Counted from the stretch's first letter, positions 11,601 to 21,776 are shown. The stretch is 64,000 bases of DNA from Rhyacophila brunnea (GCA_022495005.1 JAGYXB010001010.1:992001-1056000); one strand, 5' to 3'. Notes: a model not told the origin generated them from the letters alone. Made by a program: numbers and translations.

Positions 11601-14600
11601 TTCGGGCCGCACTGTTTTACTTGGCCATAAATTCATCCGTTTTCTTTTTTATCAGAAACCCCATAAACTCCCTGCACAACGTGGGCCTGCTATCGCTTTG
11701 CCCTCACTTGGTGAGGCTGAGCCTCAGGGGAGCTCCGGTTGGGCGCCAGCTGAGATACCGCGAGACCCTGACGGGGCTGCTCCCCAACCTTAAAAGGCTC
11801 GACGGAAATACGGTTGATGGAAATGGTATTTATAAAATCTTTATTTTTAGAAAATGGTCAGACTTAAGATACCTTAGGGAAACTGAACATTCTTTCATAA
11901 ATATAGTAAGATAATACCGAAGTCACAAGTCAACTTTCAAAATTTCCATCTTATATTACAGATAAATCCGTATGTCTCATGTAAAGATATTATATATTTA
12001 TCTTCCTTTTTTGTTTATAAAATTATCTTTCATTTAGTATTCACCACGTGCAAAAATCATTTAATACAACACGTATTTCGTATAACGGTGTAACCACAAC
12101 TTAATTCTTCATTAGGCTGATAGTAGGCAGAAAGTTTTTAAATAAATGAAAATATGTATGTAGTGCATTTATTATCATTAATAATAATTCACAAATTTTC
12201 CATAAAAATTCCAACGGAACCTCTACAATTAATTATAACTCATTTTTAAATTGTCTCTCCGTTTACAGCCAATATTATTAATTATTTTTATTTGTCACTT
12301 GATGCGTTGTTACGTCCAATTTTGGTTCATTATAGGAATAGGTATTATATTATGACATGACATATTAATGTGACATAATATTATTAAAGTACATAAAATC
12401 AGAATAAATAAACAATTTATATACTCGTATTATGATAAATTGATTAGATAGTAGAAAATAATTTATTTAACTGTAATTTTTTTGGTTTTAAATAATATAT
12501 TAGACACGTATTTAATATCTACAAATTACTGGCTAATTTAAGCCATGTTTAAAGTGTATTCCAGATTTTCTTTTCCTAAGTACCTACTTGATTTATCGTT
12601 AAGTGAAGTGAAAATTCTCCTGTCTTTAGAATCCCTCGAGCATATATTAGAAGGAGAGCCGAGCGATGAGTCAGTGAATTGCAAGTCTGGTAAAGAGGAT
12701 CCGCATTCGGAGTCAGAGAGCGCTTCCTGTTCCATCGAAGTGAGCAGCATGACGGAAGCTTCGTCCCCGTCACCATTTCTTGGAGATTGCAAAGGCGACT
12801 ATACTGATTCCGTTGAAGTCTTTGATTATTGTACTCCGAATATTTTCGAAGATGATCAGAATATACTCTACAATGACACATGGAAATTAACTGAAGTATG
12901 TCATGATACATATTGTGTTTTAAACAGTTTAATTTTACACAATTAAATTGATTTTTTACAAATGTTACACATAATAATTGTTTTATTAGCTACAATATTT
13001 TTTATTTTCGATATGAAATGTAATTTAGAATGAGCGTTTGAAATCGATTTTTTGAATTTGAATAAAATCTGTAATTGAAAAAGCAGAGATAGTGGGATTT
13101 TAATTTTAGCATTTTAGAGATTTTAAAATTAGAAATTTTATCACAAAACATCATACTTAACGCAATAATAGGGTAAGTTTATATTTAAAATAAAAGAAAT
13201 ATAATTTGTTACCCCACAATTACATTGAGATTATTAAATTGTTAATAACAATCAGAAAGTTTTACATATCAATCTACTAAAGTGGAACAATTTAATCATG
13301 AAGATTATGCTCATAATATGCAGATGATTTATTTTTTAAGATGAAGCAGACTTATCAAACTATATACTTAAAGAATTAATATGCAACTTTTTTTTCTTGT
13401 GTGCAGTAAATATGTAGGGCTAATGTGATTTCGCTGCTGTATTATGGTTACTATCATCGAACTGTCATCGAGCATATTATAAAATCAAATTGTCTCGTTG
13501 AACCTTTCAATACAACGGTATGTGTTCTAGTGTATGTAATATGAATTTATTGGCATAAATTCATATTACATGAATACTATTGACACAAAATAAGGCTGAC
13601 AAGGTGATACAATATATACGATTTAGACAGACAATAAATTATAGTAACCAATAACCATAGACAATAAATAAATTATCCCCGCCTATTTCCTGCACATATT
13701 AATGATTAAGTCATCTCGCTATAGTTTTTAATTTGTAAGGACTGGTTTTCTTCATGATAATAAATATATTTTTAAAATGCTGGCTGTTTTATACTGTAGG
13801 TCGTAGGGGACTGTCTTATAAATAAACTGAAAATCGATATCACCTTTTTTTCTATTTCGTACATTATTGAAGCAAGATAGTGTATATAAATTGATTTGTG
13901 TTATTAGGAAAACAATCGGATTTGTTCGGAGACAACGTGCAGCGATATTGCTTTCACGTCGCAATCCCGCTGGCAACGTGATGTAGTATCGCAGAGGCCT
14001 TCGACAGCTCTCGGATTGCAATCATTCGCTCAATCGGCTAAGCCGGTACCGACTAATCGCCCCTCCACTGCCATACCAGTCAAGCGTAAGAGGATAATAA
14101 TAATGCTATACTAATCAAAATACGATTTATTTAATTTTTGGGTATTTTTATAGGTATATTTATCGTACTCAAGATTCATAAAAATAGGACAATAAATACC
14201 TTATTATGGGTACAAACGACATCGTAGGATTAAAAAGATATGCCTACAAGGGTTCTCTCAGTTCAGATAATACTTATTATTATAGTAGTATTTATGTACT
14301 ATCTATTCATGAAATTTTTGTTTAAATGTTATTTTTTATTATATAAAGAAGCACTTTATTTTAAAGTGGCAATAAGTTTATCATTGCATAGTATCAAATA
14401 ATATTTTTTAACAGTGTAGTATCAATAAAGTAGGCTTAAAAATAAATGTAACAAAGACGAAAGTTATGTTCAACTGCTTTGCGGGCCAAAAAGAGATCCT
14501 CATCAATGGCACTCAGCTCGAATAGATGAAAAACTACATCTATCTGGGACAATAAGTGTCTATAGATGGATGTATATTTGATAAAATTGTTCACAGAGTA

Positions 14601-17600
14601 AAGCTAGGCTGGAGTGCTTTTGGCCGCCTGAATAATTTCTTTAAAAGTGACCTCCCACTGTGCCTAAAGCGCAAAGTGTTCAACCAGTATGTGCTTCCCG
14701 TAATCACATATGCGTGTGAAACATGGACCCTAAGTAAAAGAAAGATCCAGAAACTTAGAGTAGCACTACGTGGTATGGAGAGGTGCATGCTGGGCATAAC
14801 GCGAAAGGACAAAAAGAGGAATGAGCGGATAAGGAAGCAAACAAGAGTTTGCGATGTGATAGAGTTCATTTAAAGCCTCAAATAAAGATGGGCTGGACAC
14901 ATAGCTCGAAGAAAAGACAATCGTTGGACAAATTTAGTCATCCAGTGGTATCCAAGAGGTACAAAACGTCCGCAAGGTATACCTAGAGGCCGATGGATCG
15001 ATGAAATGATAAAGTTCTGCGGAAGTATGTGGCAACGCGACGCATAGGATCAAGAGAAGTAGAAGCAGCTTGAAGAGGCCTTCATCCAGCAGTGGATAGA
15101 TTCAGACTGATGATGATCTGAAATAGCTATAAAAACCAAATAATGTAATACTCGCATATTATATTCGTAATGGTATTTCCCGATATGTTTATATCTTTAT
15201 ATGTACTTAATTATTCTAAATTAAAAACACACTTCTCATAGTATGCAATTATATCGAAATGATTGGACTTACCAGCAGGCATGTGATGTGATGGACTAGT
15301 TCAGAAGTTTGTTGCCCTCAGAAATGTTGCCTTTAGATTATATATTCAGTTTTTTTGGCCAGTATTTATAGATCTAAATTCCATCTGATAAAAAGGCATG
15401 TAAAGTGGACAAGTTAAACTTTATTAACTTATTTACAAATTATTTTTTATGTTATTCCACTTTTATGGAATATTAAAACCACACTTGAAATTTACACTAG
15501 GTATTTTAATTTCATTTTTATTAGCAAATACCTATAAGATCTCACAACATACCACATTTACTTCTATATTGAATTATTCCGGGCAGCTAGTTAAATTTTA
15601 TAAGTATAATAATTTATCTTAAAATAAATGCTGAATCTCTTTAGATAATTATTTATTTCAGTGCCAATCATTTAACGGTTGTATGTGAATAATTAATTTG
15701 AGCTACCTAATGATTAGTAATAGTCTTTTTTGAATCTCTGTCAATAGTTTTACTATTTTAATGCAGTTTAGTGCATTCCGTAAATGTTTATTGATAACAT
15801 TAACTCCGAATAATTTTGTGTTATTTTTTGCAATCGTGGAAAACACCACCTATATTATATTTCCAAAAACACTAGAAATATTACTATACGTAGGTACGTA
15901 TAGTAATATTTCTAATTTAGTTGCAGTGGAGCCAATTTCCGACGCATCAATGCCATGTGTCGCGGGCGCCAGTCGGCTCACTTCCGGCGCTGTCGTCTGC
16001 GGAAACATTGGCAGAGCTTTGGCAAGCGCTCGCGCTCTCGAGAGGGTGCGAACCGTGAGGACGCCGCGGCCGAGGCGTCCCGACGCTTGGCTCATAGGAC
16101 CACCTTCATCTGACGCTGCACAGCAAGAAACGCACTGCTCTGATAGCTGTATCGATATTATGGCATCTGGATGCTTTGAACTATTGGTATGAACTTAATG
16201 AATAACTTCATACTCTTATTGGATATATTCTAATGCTAATGAATGCATTTTATAAACACAATATGTTAATTTATTCTGTAAACCAATTGACTTTCAGAGA
16301 TTTTGAAGGTAATATTACTACGTATTCACGTTCAATTTGTCAAAATATTGTAAATATGAATATATATTGCATTTGGTGAATGCCGGATGTAATGAATACT
16401 TCGTCTTATTTACCAAGTATTCAATATGATAAATAGTGTTTAATTAGTAAAAACAAGGGCCAGCAAACGGCGTGTCAGATATGCATTTTATGTGCTTCAT
16501 AAATGGTTGAGCCATGACATATAGCCCATATAAGTATATTAGATTATTTAAATAATAAAATAATGTACGTAATAGTACAATAAACTGTTTTGTTCTCTTT
16601 TCTCTTTAAAATTAAGAAATTGTGATTCAAATTATAATCCTTGTGTGAATAATCGTTGAAAATATTTGTTCAACAATGCACATATTATTATGCTATGCTA
16701 CCAAAAAGCGATGATGTGAAGATAGAGATATTTTCCTCGGGGAAGATATGTATTATAAAAGTTCAGTAAATAGACATGATCGATTTTTTGAGTTCAACGT
16801 CCGATCGCAACTATGAAATCCATTTGAAAGTATGTAGCTATGTCGACTAAAAATGAAGTCAAAAATATACAAAAATATCGATGATTTGTCCGAAAATCTT
16901 CGGAAATCGGTAGTCTCAAGTTCCTATATTAAAACGAAAAGAAAAATTGCATATAACTGTGTTTATCCAATGTTTCAAAATGCATTAAATATATTTGCGC
17001 TGTTATGGCTTAAAGCAAAGCGTTGATATATTTTATAATCGTCATCGATTTTGTGTCCTCATGACTAGCTGTTTAGGGCCGCATTAATTCAAAGAAAACA
17101 CAATATAATATATTCAGTTATAATACTATATATTATTAAATTTTATTTTATTTAATTTATGTATGTATTCATTATACTAGTAATTGGACAATGTCTACAT
17201 AACCTCACTATTTAAATTTGTAACTACTGTGAAATCATTTTTATGCAAATTCTTTATTAAAGTAATCTATATGTTAACTTTCCACCTCAAAATAACTTTT
17301 ATAATATTCAAACTTACTATTCTTAAATATCACTTTAATTAAAAATAATATATATTTTAAATATTACGTCACAGAAGACTAAGCAAAACTATACTATTAT
17401 GATTATACATTGCATTGTATGTTCATTTAGAACAGTGATTTATATGTTAAAATCATCAACTGGCGATCGCCCAGGATTTCGACGGCGTGAAATATTTTCT
17501 TAAATCAATGAGACACATAATGGTTAATACCTGACCACTCCACCGTTGCTATCTGACCACTTTACCAATTTGTGATGATTTTTTGCGTATCTTAGATAAT

Positions 17601-19971
17601 TTTATCTTAATTTTCGAATGTTGTGTGTTGAAACTCGAATAAATAAGTACAAACGGGTCCAATAGTTTTTTAGATATAGGTAACGGTAGAAATAGACAGA
17701 CAGAAAGACAAAAATAAAATAATAACTATATTTTGGGCTTAGGTATCATGGAAATAATCGAAACATTGATCAAAGGAAAAGTATTTAAAAATCACAAACA
17801 TTTAAATTTTATTATTAGCATGGTGATGGCATCCCAACGGCTATCATCAGTAGACAAAATTAATTATGGTAACTCAACTACATTTTTATTATATTTCAAA
17901 TGATTATTACTGCATTAAATGGTAATATTCTTATTTGGCGGTAATTTTTTCATCTCGCAAAATGCAAAGCAGTAAGCATAAAGTTTTTTATTAAAGGAAT
18001 AAAAAGTGGATGTTACCAAAACAGGATTTAATATTATTACGACTTATGCGAACTGGTGTTGCAACTCAAAACTTTCTCCGGTTAAAAGTCAAGTTATCTT
18101 ACAGTAATATAGAGCCATGAAAACCAGTTATTACTCTGAAGTTACCGCAAGAATATTTGCACGTGGAATTGCATACTTCCGACAATTAATTATTATGTTT
18201 TTCTTATGCAATATAATATTACTTTTAAAGTCGGGCGTCCGTTAATAATTAAGGTAATTAATATTCCTTGATTTAATACATAAAAACTGATAGTCAATAA
18301 TAACGCAATTTGATAAGCATTTCATGAATGACTACTAGTTTAAATTGTCGCAATTAGACAAGACACTCGTAGCATAATTCGTTAATGCAACAGTTGGCGC
18401 GATACCAGCGGTTATACGGGTTCAAATCCCGTCGAGCTTCATGTTTTTTTCAAATATGATTTTTTCTACAACAAACCTGAGGTGTTTGTAAATGTTAAAT
18501 GAATGTTCCATTGTCAAAATCTTGTGAATTGTTCATTGAATAAAAGAAATGGTTCATTTATATCACTTTAAAACTTGAGGTGAACATTTGTATTAAAGCA
18601 TGCATATGTTTATCAGTCAGCCTATTTTTATCTCGACATAACTACACAATAACCGCATATATATTTTACATTTCATTTTTATGATCACCATTACCATCAT
18701 AAATATATTAATTACTACTATACACTGCTTGATGAACCTAGCTATATCTACTTTTCTCGTTTGTCTTGTTTTTCTTTTTAGAAAGTCATCGTAATTAAAT
18801 GAAAAAAGGTAGGTTTTAAGCACCCATTCCGTATCGGGTATATCGGGTATTATCGGTTAATTTACATAAGTTAAAAATTGAGTAACTATTCAATTCCCTC
18901 ATCACTTTTCTTTTCTGTAATCGTACTAATATTATACAAATAACATAAACATGAAATTTCACTACGTTGCTGTCGTATGCAGTGGTCTAGTCTGATAGGT
19001 TTAATAGACTTTTCTTCTACCAATATAATATACGGAACGTGACTATTTTTACAACGTTTTTATTAGCTCGCATTATTGTTTGTCCGGTGGTTGTTTATCC
19101 AGTACAAATCTTGCAATCGATTTTTAACTAACTTCCCGACTAGCTAGACATTTGAAACTTTTAGAATATATCAGAACACGATGCCAATGCATTCTTTTAA
19201 TACTTTTAGCCATCTTTAAGAAGAATTGAATTCATTTTCAGTTAATTCTGTTTTGTATGAAAAGTTATTTCGGAAGAAATCCGTAATCCAATCCACTATT
19301 ATTGGTTGCTAAGGGGGTGGTCCAAGCAACTAAATTATTAATATATACGTACGTTACTATGGAAATCAAAATGACATTTCAGTATTCTATATTTGTTTGT
19401 CTGTTGCAAAATAGCAAAAAACTGTTTTGTTGACAATTGCCTTATTTGCCCTAAATTATTAATACCTACATAGAATTGTCAAGTTTATATGATTCCACAG
19501 AAAATTTAAAAACGTGGTATATAAAAATTTCTTTTTATATTGTTATTATTTAGTTATAGTTATATTTCAATCATTCTGAATCTCCGAGTCTGTGGCCTGA
19601 AACAACTGTGAACATAAATAACTTAAATATTTTAGAAAGAAAATGTCTCCAATCCTTAACAAGAAGTATAAAAATGATTTATTTATTATCGATAACCCAA
19701 TTATGTATTCATGACGGTTTTATAGGGTCACGATGAATCAAACATGTGCCATCGTCCGTGCTTCGAGAACGCAAAGCGGATCATGAATGAGCCTCTCCCC
19801 GAGAAGCCGGCTGAGTCGACACCTTTTGTGGAATTGGAATTCGGAGTCACAGGATTGATTGACTCTTTACAGCAAGATACATTGATAAACAGGGAAGATA
19901 TTTCAGAGGACGCTTTGAAAGCTGCCAGATTATGGAGGAAAGCTTTTAAGCTCTACAGAAAACATAAATAA
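2520..19971 (+). CDS. LRRC56: LRRC56-like leucine-rich-repeat protein (5' end missing), 7 visible exons
   Basis: Exons 2520-2699, 9551-9699, 11656-11825, 12630-12895, 13908-14085, 15921-16186 and 19726-19971 are each bounded by AG/GT and their phases fit throughout (0, 2, 1, 0, 1, 0). They total 1,455 nt, giving 484 codons plus TAA. Residues about 36-130 form SDS22-like LRRs (LRTLTLDGSGLTSL, LRVARCGLANLDG, LRELYAADNHIANV, IRIINLDRNPINSL) with a cap LLPNLKRLDGN. RLTSGAVVCGN in exon 6 matches the LTxGxxxVLCGN signature that LRRC56 carries after its LRRs. The middle is acidic/Ser-rich, the C-terminus helical and basic. Known of the family: LRRC56 (Chlamydomonas ODA8) binds the IFT machinery and is needed to load outer dynein arms; in insects this would matter in sperm flagella or chordotonal cilia. 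No in-frame Met opens the first visible exon, so at least one upstream exon is required. Exons are much GC-richer than the introns. Confidence 0.85.
2781..3107 (+). mobile_element. MITE family M1, copy 1 (long TIRs)
   Basis: A 327-bp element whose ends are inverted copies: GTGGCGAAGGGTGGAGGTAG at the left, and the same read from the opposite strand at the right with one or two differences, extending about 75 bp inward through the (C)GTATTTGTTTTT motif. A second, larger copy lies at 44,662-45,246. No coding capacity. It sits in LRRC56 intron 1, 81 bp from the splice donor. Confidence 0.8.
3165..3300 (+). mobile_element. Penelope-like element tail, hammerhead-like boxes (tentative)
   Basis: The boxes CTGACGA (3,219-3,225), GAAAC (3,237-3,241) and GTC (3,242-3,244) occur in the order of a hammerhead ribozyme core. 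They are followed by AAGAAGGA...GCGGTGGAGACAC, which recurs at 50,826-50,910. Penelope-like retroelements are known to carry minimal hammerheads in their repeats. The expected stem II pairing is poor here, so this is probably a decayed fragment. Confidence 0.4.
3978..6119 (+). mobile_element. Helitron-like non-autonomous element with internally expanded core
   Basis: Two closely spaced 5'-type ends (TCTAATATATAAA at 3,978 and ATACTAATATATAAAATG at about 4,099) precede (TCTG)n and the array. The right end reads GAAGCCGGGTACTTCAGCTAGT near 6,100-6,119, a GC-rich palindrome-like stretch followed by CTAG|T, as Helitrons end. No Rep/helicase coding is present, so it would have moved with enzymes supplied elsewhere. 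The two starts suggest a nested or tandemly duplicated 5' end. Confidence 0.6.
4165..5830 (+). repeat. Tandem array, 14 units of about 107-132 bp with CTT microsatellites
   Basis: The marker CCATTCATCCGATTGC recurs near 4174, 4301, 4431, 4559, 4689, 4821, 4951, 5083, 5203, 5328, 5439, 5549, 5659 and 5766. Each unit runs from a CGTATG(C/G)GT(T/C)CCTAT start through CCGATTG and AAGGTTTCTGAATTAG(T)ACAAC to a (TTC)n run. Between about 4,400 and 5,150 two variants alternate (GATGAAACCTTCGTCAG versus AATAAAATTTT(C)GTCAG), a dimeric higher-order repeat of about 260 bp. To the right the units shorten to about 110 bp with shorter TTC runs. The Ser-rich open frames across it are by-products of the repeat. 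Confidence 0.9.
6120..7755. other. LRRC56 intron 1, unassigned AT-rich stretch
   Basis: No gene, splice-bounded open frame or TE end that I can support. A slightly less AT-rich patch at 7,230-7,470 has short open frames on both strands without recognisable motifs. Confidence 0.5.
7756..8008. mobile_element. MITE, 253 bp, near-perfect about 30-bp TIRs
   Basis: The left end CGCACCGTGAGTGTAAAACC, continuing through AAGGCATCTG, is mirrored on the opposite strand at the right end (CAGATGCCTTGG into CACTCACGGTGCG). The interior is AT-rich without coding capacity. A clear target duplication was not seen. It lies in LRRC56 intron 1. Confidence 0.75.
8009..9550. other. LRRC56 intron 1, right part
   Basis: AT-rich, no recognisable gene. 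GC content rises from about 9,330 toward the exon. The intron ends in a run of 12 C followed by TCAG, which is the polypyrimidine tract of the next exon. Confidence 0.5.
9551..9699 (+). CDS. LRRC56: LRRC56 visible exon 2 (LRRs 2-3)
   Basis: Acceptor C(12)TCAG, donor GACAG|GTAATC, 149 nt, enters in phase 0 and leaves two bases of a split Arg codon. It encodes VLRVARCGLANLDG and LRELYAADNHIANVGPC, the most diagnostic LRRC56 segment (family form: VLW(L/M)ARCGLxDLDGI...LKELYAxYN). Markedly GC-rich relative to the intron. Confidence 0.88.
9700..11655. other. LRRC56 intron 2
   Basis: AT-rich intronic sequence. I see no gene and no complete mobile element. Small palindromes such as TCGAGAATTCTCGA (about 10,608) are present but unassigned. 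Confidence 0.5.
11656..11825 (+). CDS. LRRC56: LRRC56 visible exon 3 (last LRR and cap)
   Basis: Acceptor TTTTTTATCAG, donor AAATG|GTATTT, 170 nt. It completes the split Arg codon and encodes NPINSLHNVGLLSLCPHLVR, then RLSLRGAPVGRQLRYRETL and LLPNLKRLDG, the typical LRR C-terminal cap (leucine-rich end, then LLPxLxxLD). It leaves one base (phase 1), used by the next exon to make Glu. Confidence 0.88.
12630..12895 (+). CDS. LRRC56: LRRC56 visible exon 4 (acidic/Ser-rich linker)
   Basis: Acceptor CTCCTGTCTTTAG, donor CTGAA|GTATGT, 266 nt. Two bases complete Glu, then 88 whole codons follow, ending in phase 0. The protein is acidic and serine-rich (LEHILEGEPSDESVN, DPHSESESASCS, SSMTEASSPSP), with no recognisable domain, matching the low-complexity region after the LRRs in this family. 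The upstream ATG at 12,545 lies in the intron and is not a start. Confidence 0.8.
12896..13907. other. LRRC56 intron 4
   Basis: AT-rich, no gene. It contains one perfect palindromic hairpin at 13,534-13,571 (listed separately). Confidence 0.5.
13534..13571. repeat. Perfect 16-bp inverted repeat, 6-base loop
   Basis: Arms ATGTAATATGAATTTA and TAAATTCATATTACAT separated by TTGGCA. Intronic in LRRC56. It could be a MITE remnant or a chance AT-rich palindrome. Confidence 0.8.
13908..14085 (+). CDS. LRRC56: LRRC56 visible exon 5 (recovered from splice phase)
   Basis: Acceptor GATTTGTGTTATTAG, donor CAAGC|GTAAGA, 178 nt. It enters in phase 0 and has 59 open codons plus one base. It encodes a Ser/Thr/Pro/Gln-rich linker (ENNRICSETTCSD, VVSQRPSTALGLQSF, KPVPTNRPSTAIPV). 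It has no Met-initiated frame of any length. Exon 4 ends in phase 0, exon 6 must begin with the last two bases of a codon, and this segment supplies exactly the missing base. The GC content also exceeds the surroundings. Confidence 0.75.
14430..15118 (+). pseudogene. RTE-type retrotransposon, 5'-truncated 3' end
   Basis: The + strand reads INVTKTKVM, a stop, YIYLG, then LGWSAFGRLNNFF, RKVFNQYVLPVITYACETWT and MERCMLGITRKDK. It continues in other frames with GHIARRKDNRW, KRPQG and RGRWIDEMIKF, and ends EEAFIQQWIDSD before a GATGATGAT tail. This is the thumb and C-terminal part of an RTE-clade reverse transcriptase. Several stops and frameshifts. Inserted in the intron between LRRC56 exons 5 and 6, same strand as the host gene. 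Confidence 0.85.
15874..15913. promoter_or_regulatory. Perfect 19-bp hairpin just upstream of a splice acceptor
   Basis: Arms AGAAATATTACTATACGTA and its exact reverse complement, separated by GG. It ends 7 bases before the LRRC56 exon 6 start, so in the pre-mRNA the stem would take in most of the acceptor's pyrimidine-containing region. A splicing role is inference only. Confidence 0.6.
15921..16186 (+). CDS. LRRC56: LRRC56 visible exon 6 (LTxGxxVVCGN signature)
   Basis: Acceptor TATTTCTAATTTAG, donor CTATTG|GTATGA, 266 nt. The first two bases complete the codon left by exon 5. It encodes ASRLTSGAVVCGNIGRALAS, then the basic stretch RVRTVRTPRPRRPDAWLIG. LTSGAVVCGN matches the conserved post-LRR motif of LRRC56. 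The alternative acceptor six bases downstream would keep the frame and drop two codons. Confidence 0.85.
16187..18360. other. LRRC56 intron 6, left part
   Basis: AT-rich, no gene. At 17,500-17,720 there is a stretch (CTGACCACTCCACCG..., CCAATAGTTTTTTAGAT, GACAGACAGAAAGAC) resembling common insect TE 3' debris. A partly similar stretch lies at 54,760-55,180. Confidence 0.4.
18370..18442 (+). mobile_element. tRNA-like SINE head or tRNA pseudogene
   Basis: A five-base-pair T-arm (ACGGG/CCCGT) with loop TTCAAAT and B box GGTTCAAATCC, a D-arm-like TAGCATAATTCGTTAATGC, but poor acceptor pairing. It is followed by T-rich sequence. Not a credible functional tRNA gene. Confidence 0.5.
19050..19519 (+). 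repeat. Dispersed repeat R470, copy 1
   Basis: It starts TACAACGTTTTTATTAGCTC and ends TTTAAAAACGTGGTA, that is, with short inverted TACAACGTTTTTA-like ends. The core includes GACTAGCTAGACATTTGAAA and ATTGGTTGCTAAGGGGGTGG. Homologous copies lie at 49,455-49,905 (+) and 62,168-62,550 (minus). No coding capacity, so probably a MITE. Confidence 0.75.
19726..19971 (+). CDS. LRRC56: LRRC56 terminal coding exon
   Basis: Acceptor CGGTTTTATAG, entered in phase 0 (GHDESNMCHRPC...), ending at TAA 19,969-19,971: 81 codons plus stop. The C-terminus is charged and probably helical (EDALKAARLWRKAFKLYRKH). The internal ATG at 19,744 is not the start, because the frame is open back to the acceptor and continuous with exon 6. 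A first AATAAA downstream is at 20,301. Confidence 0.8.
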   Translation, partial: GHDESNMCHRPCFENAKRIMNEPLPEKPAESTPFVELEFGVTGLIDSLQQDTLINREDISEDALKAARLWRKAFKLYRKHK

Positions 19972-20216
19972 GTTAACTACATTACATATTATGTGCTAAA
20001 TGTTGTATGTTATTTATCTACCTGTATGACATTCTGTATTATATAATATTATCATTATTTTAATGTTGGAAGTAAAACTGAGGTAAACACATTATTACAG
20101 TATTTCATTGTATTTTAAGAGCATACCTCAGTGAAACATCAAATAATTTTCAACAGTAGGTGCGAGAAAATGCCTCACTATTCGCCAATCGGAGACGGAT
20201 AGTCGAGGTGTCCGCA

Positions 20217-21444
20217 CGTCGATTTGTTTTGTCATGGCGTCGGATGAAAATATTCTTAAATCATGTAAAGATGACTAAAAACTTTACGTATGTACTTAAA
20301 AATAAAACATGTCAATGAATATACTATTATTATTAGTAATATAACAACAAACGTAACATTAAATGGACGCATGTTGGATTTTTATGACAAATTATATTTC
20401 GTTCGGCACGCGTCATTTGTACAATCCGCACATCGCCTAGCCACGATCTTTTTAGACCATGTCTGAACTGATGTTAGCCTTAAGTGTTATTTGAAATTGT
20501 TATTGAATTATACAGTATATTAGAAGTATAATCCAATCGCAATCAATCAGTATGTATATAGTTATGTAGCAAAAACCGTAATCAAACCATTATGTAATGA
20601 CTACAATTCATATAAATATTTTTATGTATCTGAGAGATCGAATAAGTACAGAAATCAAAAGAGGTATAGCAATCGGAATTTTAAGTATACTAAGACAGGC
20701 CAGGGCACTAAATTTCAAGTTACGGTAGTAGTTCTAGTTATTGATTATTTTCGAAAGCTCGTAGTAAATGAAGATTTTCGATTTTATATTTCGTTCATAT
20801 CAATAAAATTAGCGTATGACCATGTATTTCAATATGAAACAATCATCAATCTACAAATAGTTTACCATATTGCGCTCGAAGAGCAATAACTAGCACTACT
20901 ATTGAAAATTACAGTTTCGTGTCACGGCTTAGGTATACCTACTTGAAGTATCCAGGGAACTGAGGAAAATTTTACATTCTGTGATAAACAAAGTTTTTAC
21001 ATTTCAAGAGTAAATTAATGATTGCTTTTAATGTTAGTTCATATTGTATTTTCCAATTAGTTAATTAAAAATGAATTAATAATCCGACCGTATAATTAAC
21101 CGCTAATTGCAAAAAAATCATAATTTGATATAATATAGACATTATTTGTAGGTATAGTTTAATTTATCGATTTTTGTAATTCATTAAGGCTATACTTCAG
21201 CTGAGGCATCGTCTAAAAAGATGGTGACTAGGCTATGCGCGGATTGTGCAAATGACGCGAGCCGAACGAAATATAATTTGTCATAAAAATTCAACATGCG
21301 TCCTTTTAATGTGATGTTTATTATTACATTCTTAATAATAATATTATATTCATTGACGCGTTATCTTTTTCAAGTACGTTTTTTAGTCATCTTTACACGA
21401 TTTAAGAATATATTCCTCCGACGCCATCACAAAACAAATTGACG
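20217..21444. repeat. 1.2-kb inverted repeat with about 260-bp arms
   Basis: Arms at 20,217-20,482 and 21,185-21,444 are inverted copies of roughly 85-90% identity by eye (outer ends CGTCGATTTGTTTTG and CAAAACAAATTGACG). A spacer of about 700 bp has no recognised content. Both arms contain the short open frame MASDENILKSCKDD / MASEEYILKSCKDD. It may be a foldback-type transposon. It starts 246 bases after the LRRC56 stop codon. Confidence 0.85.
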
Positions 21445-21776
21445 TTTTGTGAAATTGAAATTGTGTGAACTAGTCGGTTTTTGGAAATATACCTTTCGTA
21501 TTTTATAATATTATTTATCCTTATCTAAAGAGAAGTTCAGAAAAATAAAAATTGTTTTTAAATTGATTGCTATTTGGGGTGCATGGTTTTACAGAAATCA
21601 TATTTTCTTGGTATATAATAATATTATATTGTATGTTTTAATCATCTATCAAAATATTAATATATGGCTTCCTCTCACATATATGTATTGTTGTAATGTG
21701 AGCCCATCGGAACTTCCGACCTGGTCGCCTCATAGGCCAATTTTGTGGCATTTAGAACATTTGTGGTATCATACAG

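Noticed and set aside
12538..12911. Two minus-strand frames of 84 and 111 codons
   Set aside because: They overlap LRRC56 exon 4 antisense, and the exon has matching phases and splice sites on the + strand.
13752..14021. Minus-strand frame of 89 codons
   Set aside because: It overlaps LRRC56 exon 5 in antisense and has no recognisable motif.
14591..14869. Minus-strand frame of 92 codons
   Set aside because: Antisense shadow of the RTE reverse transcriptase.
15850..16095. Minus-strand frame of 81 codons
   Set aside because: Antisense shadow of LRRC56 exon 6.
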